A DNA stretch of 18,297 nt from an uncultured Corynebacterium sp. (lineage in GTDB: Bacteria > Actinomycetota > Actinomycetes > Mycobacteriales > Mycobacteriaceae), in the NCBI RefSeq assembly GCF_946222835.1, contig NZ_CAMIHD010000029.1, forward strand, positions 1 to 18,297, in the 5' to 3' direction. Positions within the stretch are counted from its first letter, which is position 1, and the number at the start of each line of letters is the position of its first letter. This document shows, piece by piece, positions 15,168 to 18,297 of the stretch. Under the pieces are notes generated by a model. That model was not told the origin of the DNA and ran no database searches. It saw only the letters and a list, made by a program, of their open reading frames with translations. The position numbers and the translations under genes were made by a program.

Positions 15168-16286
15168 TTAATTCGCATCCAAGACATAATCAATGCACTG
15201 GGTCAGCTTGGCAATATCGCCCGGATCGATGGCGGGGAACATACCGATGCGCAACTGGTTGCGGCCCAGCTTGCGGTACGGCTCGACGTCCAGAATGCCG
15301 TTAGCGCGCAGGGTGGCGGCGAGCGCAGCAGCATCTACGGAGTCTGCAAAGTCGATGGTGCCTACCACCAGCGAACGGGACGCAGGCTCTGCCACAAACG
15401 GAGTAGCCTCTGGACGGGACTCGGCCCAGTTATACAGTGTGGTGGCGGACTCCGTGGTGCGCTTTACCATGCCATCCAGGCCGCCGTTCGCATTCATCCA
15501 CTGGATTTGGTTATCCAGCATGAGCAGGGTGGCAATTGCTGGGGTGTTATAGGTCTGGTGCTTGCGCGAGTTATCCACTGCTGTCTGGAGGCTGAGGAAA
15601 TTAGGGATATAGCGCTCAGAGGCGTTGATCCTTTCAATCCGCTCCAGCGCGGCGGGGGACATGGCGGCTAGCCACAGGCCGCCGTCAGAGGCAAAGCATT
15701 TCTGCGGCGAGAAGTAGTAGACGTCCGTGTCGGCGATATTTACGGGCAGGCCGCCTGCGCCAGAGGTGGCGTCTACGACCACAAGCTGCTGATCGTTGCG
15801 TGGGTGTGGGCGGGTGATCTCCGCCATCGCACCGGTGGAGGTCTCGTTATGTGCCCAAGCGACGACGTCGGCCTCCGCGGAGAGCTCGCGGGGATCGGGT
15901 GCGGTGCCCACCGGAGCCTCCACGATAGAGGGGGCGTCGAGCCAGGGGGCACCCGCGGCGGCCTTGGCAAACTTGGTGGAAAACTCGCCAAAGGTGAGGT
16001 GAGCGGAGTGGCGCTCAATGAGCCCGAAGGTGGCCGCATCCCAGAAAGCGGTGGCGCCGCCTAGAGACAAGACGATCTCGTAGCCGTCCGGTAAGGAGAA
16101 GAGGGAACTTAGGCCTTCTCGCACCGAACCCACGAGGTTCTTTACCGCAGGCTTGCGGTGAGAGGTGCCCATGACCGCAGGGTCGATGGCCGCAAGCTGG
16201 GCTGGGCGAACCTTGGAGGGGCCGCAGCCAAAGCGGCCGTCGGCAGGCAGGAGATCGGTAGGCAGCGTAAGTTCTGGAGTGCTCAT
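15168..16286 (-). CDS. serC: Phosphoserine aminotransferase SerC, 372 aa
   Basis: Converts 3-phosphohydroxypyruvate and glutamate to O-phosphoserine and 2-oxoglutarate, the second step of serine biosynthesis (also used in pyridoxal phosphate synthesis in some bacteria). The PLP Schiff-base lysine is Lys196 in YFSPQKCFASDGG, with Asp172 in VVDATSGAGG. The N-terminus RFGCGPSKVRP and GTSHRKP (40-46) are the actinobacterial SerC hallmarks. Full length. The start has no Shine-Dalgarno sequence: TACACT lies 7 bases before the ATG, so the mRNA is probably leaderless. It is divergent from gltA across 160 bases and has its own terminator. Confidence 0.95.
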   Translation of the reverse strand: MSTPELTLPTDLLPADGRFGCGPSKVRPAQLAAIDPAVMGTSHRKPAVKNLVGSVREGLSSLFSLPDGYEIVLSLGGATAFWDAATFGLIERHSAHLTFGEFSTKFAKAAAGAPWLDAPSIVEAPVGTAPDPRELSAEADVVAWAHNETSTGAMAEITRPHPRNDQQLVVVDATSGAGGLPVNIADTDVYYFSPQKCFASDGGLWLAAMSPAALERIERINASERYIPNFLSLQTAVDNSRKHQTYNTPAIATLLMLDNQIQWMNANGGLDGMVKRTTESATTLYNWAESRPEATPFVAEPASRSLVVGTIDFADSVDAAALAATLRANGILDVEPYRKLGRNQLRIGMFPAIDPGDIAKLTQCIDYVLDAN

Positions 16287-16293
16287 GCGTGCC

Positions 16294-16299
16294 AGTGTA
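16294..16299 (-). promoter_or_regulatory. -10 box of a probably leaderless serC transcript
   Basis: TACACT fits TAnnnT exactly and ends 7 bases before the serC ATG (16286), so transcription would start at or next to the start codon. No ribosome binding site lies between. Confidence 0.5.
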
Positions 16300-16303
16300 G
16301 AAC

Positions 16304-16343
16304 AGTTCCGGTCGAACGGCAGTTATTTTAGTCGTCCGGAACT
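16304..16343. repeat. Interrupted 12-bp inverted repeat, candidate operator
   Basis: AGTTCCGG (16304-16311) is mirrored by CCGGAACT (16336-16343). After one T-T mismatch the pairing continues with CGA/TCG (16313-16315/16332-16334). The arm centres are about 32 bases apart, three helical turns. It lies directly upstream of the serC promoter and may serve both divergent genes. Confidence 0.45.
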
Positions 16344-16356
16344 TGTAGGCGGCGTC

Positions 16357-16366
16357 ACAAAGTTTG
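16357..16366 (-). promoter_or_regulatory. Candidate RamB site upstream of gltA
   Basis: On the minus strand, CAAACTTTGT differs at one place from the RamB core (A/C)AAACTTTGC. It is 81 bases ahead of the GTG start. It directly abuts TGTAGGCGGCGTCACA (16344-16359), a weaker GlxR-like site matching 8 of 10 defined bases. Confidence 0.4.
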
Positions 16367-16446
16367 CTAAAGTGTGAAGAGGTATCTAGCTAGCTTTCCT
16401 GAGTTAGTGTTTAATAATGACTCTTCATGTAGAGAAAGGAACTTCC

Positions 16447-17739
16447 GTGGCTTCTGAAGACAACAAGGTAGTGCTCCAGTACCCAGGCGGCGAGTACGAG
16501 ATGGACATCAAGCAGTCCACCGAGGGTGACTCTGGCTTTGACATCTCCAAGCTCCGCAACGAGACCGGACTCGTTACCTTTGACCCTGGTTACACCTCCA
16601 CCGGTTCCACCGAGTCCAAGATCACCTTCATTAATGGTGAAGAGGGCATCCTCCGCCACCGTGGCTACGACATTGCAGACCTTGCAGAAAACGCAACCTT
16701 TAACGAGGTTTCTTATCTGCTGATTAAGGGTCATCTGCCTAACGAGGAAGAGCTCAGCCACTTCAACCGCGAAATCCGCCACCACACGCTGTTGGATGAG
16801 GATTTCAAGGCCGCGTTCAATATCTTCCCGCGCAACGCACACCCGATGGCAGTGCTGGCCTCCTCCCTTAATATTCTTTCCGCCTACTACCAGGACCAGC
16901 TCAACCCGCTGGATCCTGAGCAGCTCGACAAGGCGACTGTTCGTTTGCTGGCTAAGGTGCCAATGCTGGCTGCCTATGCTTATCGCGCTTCCCAGGGCAA
17001 GCCTTATATGTACCCGGATAATAGCCTGAACGCTCGCGAGAACTTCCTGCGCATGATGTTCGGCTACCCAACCGAGGAATACGAGGTTGACCCGGTTGTA
17101 GCTAAGGCCCTGGATAAGCTGCTTATTTTGCACGCTGACCATGAGCAGAACTGCTCCACTTCCACCGTGCGCATGATTGGTTCTGCCCAGGCCAATATGT
17201 TCGTCTCCATTGCCGGTGGCATTAACGCCCTGTCCGGCCCGCTGCACGGCGGTGCTAACCAGGCTGTTTTGGAGATGCTGGAAGACATCCAGAACAACCA
17301 CGGTGGTGACGCTACTGACTTCATGAACCGCGTGAAGAACAAGGAAAAGGGCGTTCGCCTCATGGGCTTTGGCCACCGCGTGTACAAGAACTACGACCCA
17401 CGCGCGGCCATCGTCAAGGAAACGGCCCACGAGATCATCGATCATCTCGGCGGCGACCCAATGCTGGATCTGGCCATGAAGCTGGAAGACATTGCGCTGA
17501 ATGACGACTACTTTGTCTCCCGCAAGCTCTACCCGAACGTGGACTTCTACACCGGCCTGATCTACCGCGCCATGGGCTTCCCGACGGACTTCTTCACCGT
17601 CCTCTTCGCTATCGGCCGCCTGCCGGGCTGGATTGCTCAGTACCGCGAGCAGCTGGAGATCAACACCAAGATCAACCGTCCGCGCCAGATTTACACCGGC
17701 GAGTCCCTGCGTAAAGTTACCCCACGTAACGAGCGCTAA
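16447..17739 (+). CDS. gltA: Citrate synthase GltA, 430 aa
   Basis: Condenses oxaloacetate and acetyl-CoA to citrate, entry of the TCA cycle. Catalytic residues by homology, in 430-aa numbering: His267 (PLHGGANQA), His310 (GFGHRVYKNYDPRA) and Asp381 (GFPTDFFTVLFA). The N-terminus VVLQYPGGEYEMDI and the core are nearly those of C. glutamicum GltA as I remember it. I choose GTG 16447 because GAAAGGA lies at 16434-16440, 6 bases ahead; the in-frame ATG at 16417 lacks a ribosome site and would add 10 residues. The gene is highly expressed in relatives, and its codon use here fits that. It ends in a very strong terminator and is divergent from serC. Confidence 0.96.
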   Translation: MASEDNKVVLQYPGGEYEMDIKQSTEGDSGFDISKLRNETGLVTFDPGYTSTGSTESKITFINGEEGILRHRGYDIADLAENATFNEVSYLLIKGHLPNEEELSHFNREIRHHTLLDEDFKAAFNIFPRNAHPMAVLASSLNILSAYYQDQLNPLDPEQLDKATVRLLAKVPMLAAYAYRASQGKPYMYPDNSLNARENFLRMMFGYPTEEYEVDPVVAKALDKLLILHADHEQNCSTSTVRMIGSAQANMFVSIAGGINALSGPLHGGANQAVLEMLEDIQNNHGGDATDFMNRVKNKEKGVRLMGFGHRVYKNYDPRAAIVKETAHEIIDHLGGDPMLDLAMKLEDIALNDDYFVSRKLYPNVDFYTGLIYRAMGFPTDFFTVLFAIGRLPGWIAQYREQLEINTKINRPRQIYTGESLRKVTPRNER

Positions 17740-17763
17740 AGCGCCCCGCGGATCCACTTAATT

Positions 17764-17815
17764 AAGCCGAATCGGGTGGTAGCACCTATAATAGGTGCAG
17801 CTCGGTTCGGTTTTT
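17764..17815 (+). terminator. Terminator of gltA, two-tier stem
   Basis: The outer stem pairs 17764-17776 with 17801-17813 over 13 positions, three of them G-T pairs. Inside is a perfect hairpin GCACCTAT/ATAGGTGC (17782-17789/17791-17798). The outer right arm runs into TTTTT (17811-17815). It starts 24 bases after the gltA stop. Confidence 0.9.
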
Positions 17816-17862
17816 AATGCGACCGCACGAACAAACTAGATTTCCCAAGGAGAATAATCCCC

Positions 17863-18222
17863 ATGGATAAGCCTGTTATTGAAGCCCAGTCTGGCCCAGC
17901 GCCGACGGACCTTGTCGTAGAGGACATCGTCGTCGGCGACGGTGCTGAGGCACAGCCTGGTGCCGTAGTGGAGGTCCACTACGTCGGCGCTGAATACGAG
18001 ACCAACCAAGAATTCGATTCCTCGTGGGACCGTGGTCAGTCCATCGAGTTCCCATTGACCGGTCTCATTGCCGGCTGGCAGGAAGGCATTCCGGGAATGA
18101 AGGTGGGCGGCCGCCGCAAGCTCATCATTCCGCCGGAAAAGGCCTATGGTCCTGCCGGCGGTGCGCACCCGCTATCGGGCCGCACCTTGGTCTTCATCAT
18201 TGACCTCATCCGCGCGGACTAA
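17863..18222 (+). CDS. fkpA: FKBP-type peptidyl-prolyl cis-trans isomerase, 119 aa
   Basis: A small cytosolic FKBP isomerase that catalyses cis/trans isomerisation of X-Pro bonds. Family pocket residues are visible: Tyr40, Phe51-Asp52 (EFDSSWDRG), Phe63, Leu68-Ile69, Trp72, Tyr95 and Phe111, with GMKVGGRRKLIIPP (78-91) and GPAGGAHPLSGRTLVFIIDLI closing the fold. There is no signal peptide or C-terminal extension. AAGGAG (17847-17852) lies 10 bases before the ATG. It follows the gltA terminator and, as I recall, keeps the corynebacterial order gltA-fkpA. No terminator is visible after it; the sequence enters an insertion-sequence-like end 20 bases on. Confidence 0.95.
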   Translation: MDKPVIEAQSGPAPTDLVVEDIVVGDGAEAQPGAVVEVHYVGAEYETNQEFDSSWDRGQSIEFPLTGLIAGWQEGIPGMKVGGRRKLIIPPEKAYGPAGGAHPLSGRTLVFIIDLIRAD

Positions 18223-18242
18223 AAGCGCTCCACCCCAGGGTT

Positions 18243-18297
18243 TGAACTGGCCCCCAAAAGTTGGACTGGTTTAATTCTAGGCGGTGAGGGACTCAAG
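18243..18297 (+). mobile_element. Left end of an IS3-family (IS150-group-like) element, partial
   Basis: TGAACTGGCCCCCAAAAGTT begins a terminus of the kind found in IS150-group IS3 elements, whose ends start TG and contain CCCAAAAGTTGGAC. After the terminus comes GTG AGG GAC TCA at 18284, a plausible start of the first transposase ORF, preceded by AGGCG. Only 55 bases are in the window, so the transposase and right end are not seen, and the family call rests on the terminus alone. Confidence 0.55.

Larger units (their letters stand above)
16287..16446. promoter_or_regulatory. Shared control region of serC and gltA
   Basis: This 160-base region holds the serC -10 box (TACACT, minus strand 16299-16294), an interrupted 12-bp dyad (16304-16343), a weak GlxR-like site (16344-16359) and a RamB-like site (16357-16366). 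gltA promoter boxes are unclear: TATCTA (16383-16388) is one possible -10 box. In C. glutamicum, gltA is known to be controlled by regulators that include RamA, RamB and GlxR. Confidence 0.55.

Noticed and set aside
16411..17757. A 448-residue ORF antisense to gltA
   Set aside because: It mirrors the codon pattern of a highly expressed, G/C-ending citrate synthase gene; it has no recognisable domains and low-complexity valine-rich sequence.
17771..17800. T-box-like word GGGTGGTAGCACC after gltA
   Set aside because: It resembles the T-box antiterminator core GGGTGGTACCGCG, but only about 20 bases of non-coding leader precede it, there is no specifier stem, and the downstream gene is an isomerase. 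The word is explained by the two-tier terminator stem.
1..18297. CRISPR arrays, tRNA and rRNA genes
   Set aside because: No regularly spaced repeats of 20-40 bases and no tRNA cloverleaf or conserved rRNA segments were seen on either strand.

Overview
The window is chromosomal DNA from a Corynebacterium-type actinobacterium. The evidence is the gene content and order: rpf, cspB, a DUF2771 gene, a DUF3027 gene, a purine permease, a SpoU-type methylase, sepH, serC, gltA and fkpA. As I recall it, this closely follows the serC-gltA-fkpA neighbourhood of C. glutamicum. Other support is the moderately high G+C, the use of GTG and TTG starts next to Shine-Dalgarno starts, and the near identity of the GltA core to the corynebacterial protein as I remember it. 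Family names below are recognised from protein sequence; no database search was run.

Region 1 (1-3137) is the accessory-looking part. After a perfect terminator hairpin comes a translationally coupled pair: a 75-aa acidic protein and a roughly 375-aa helical-repeat protein. Neither has an assigned function. Next is an A+C-rich gene for a DUF222/13E12-type HNH nuclease. A 259-base non-coding stretch full of inverted repeats follows.

Region 2 (3138-7395, minus strand) is a tightly coupled three-gene operon. It encodes a helicase-associated protein with a WYL-like C-terminus, an XPB-type SF2 helicase and a DUF3239 membrane protein. Both junctions are 4-base ATGA overlaps.

Region 3 (7396-11117) has a small conserved-looking ORF, a secreted resuscitation-promoting factor (minus strand), and divergently from it the cold-shock protein gene cspB. 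A GlxR-like dyad lies in the shared rpf/cspB control region. Then come a minus-strand pair (glutamine-cyclotransferase-like lipoprotein, DUF2771 protein) and a divergent DUF3027 gene.

Region 4 (11118-15193) holds a purine permease and TrmH/SpoU methylase pair on the plus strand. Facing it on the minus strand are sepH (FtsZ regulator) and a DUF6928-like gene. The two convergent units overlap by 40 bases within coding sequence.

Region 5 (15168-18297) is central metabolism: serC (minus strand) diverges from gltA. Their 160-base shared control region contains a 12-bp interrupted dyad, a RamB-like site and a weak GlxR-like site. gltA ends in a very strong terminator, followed by fkpA. Just 20 bases after fkpA the sequence becomes what looks like the left terminus of an IS3-family (IS150-group) insertion sequence, cut by the window edge.

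Most of the window is ordinary core genome. I found no clear undescribed system. The best candidates for novelty are the coupled pair at 98-1452, the structured stretch after the HNH gene, and the perfect hairpin encoded inside the end of cspB.
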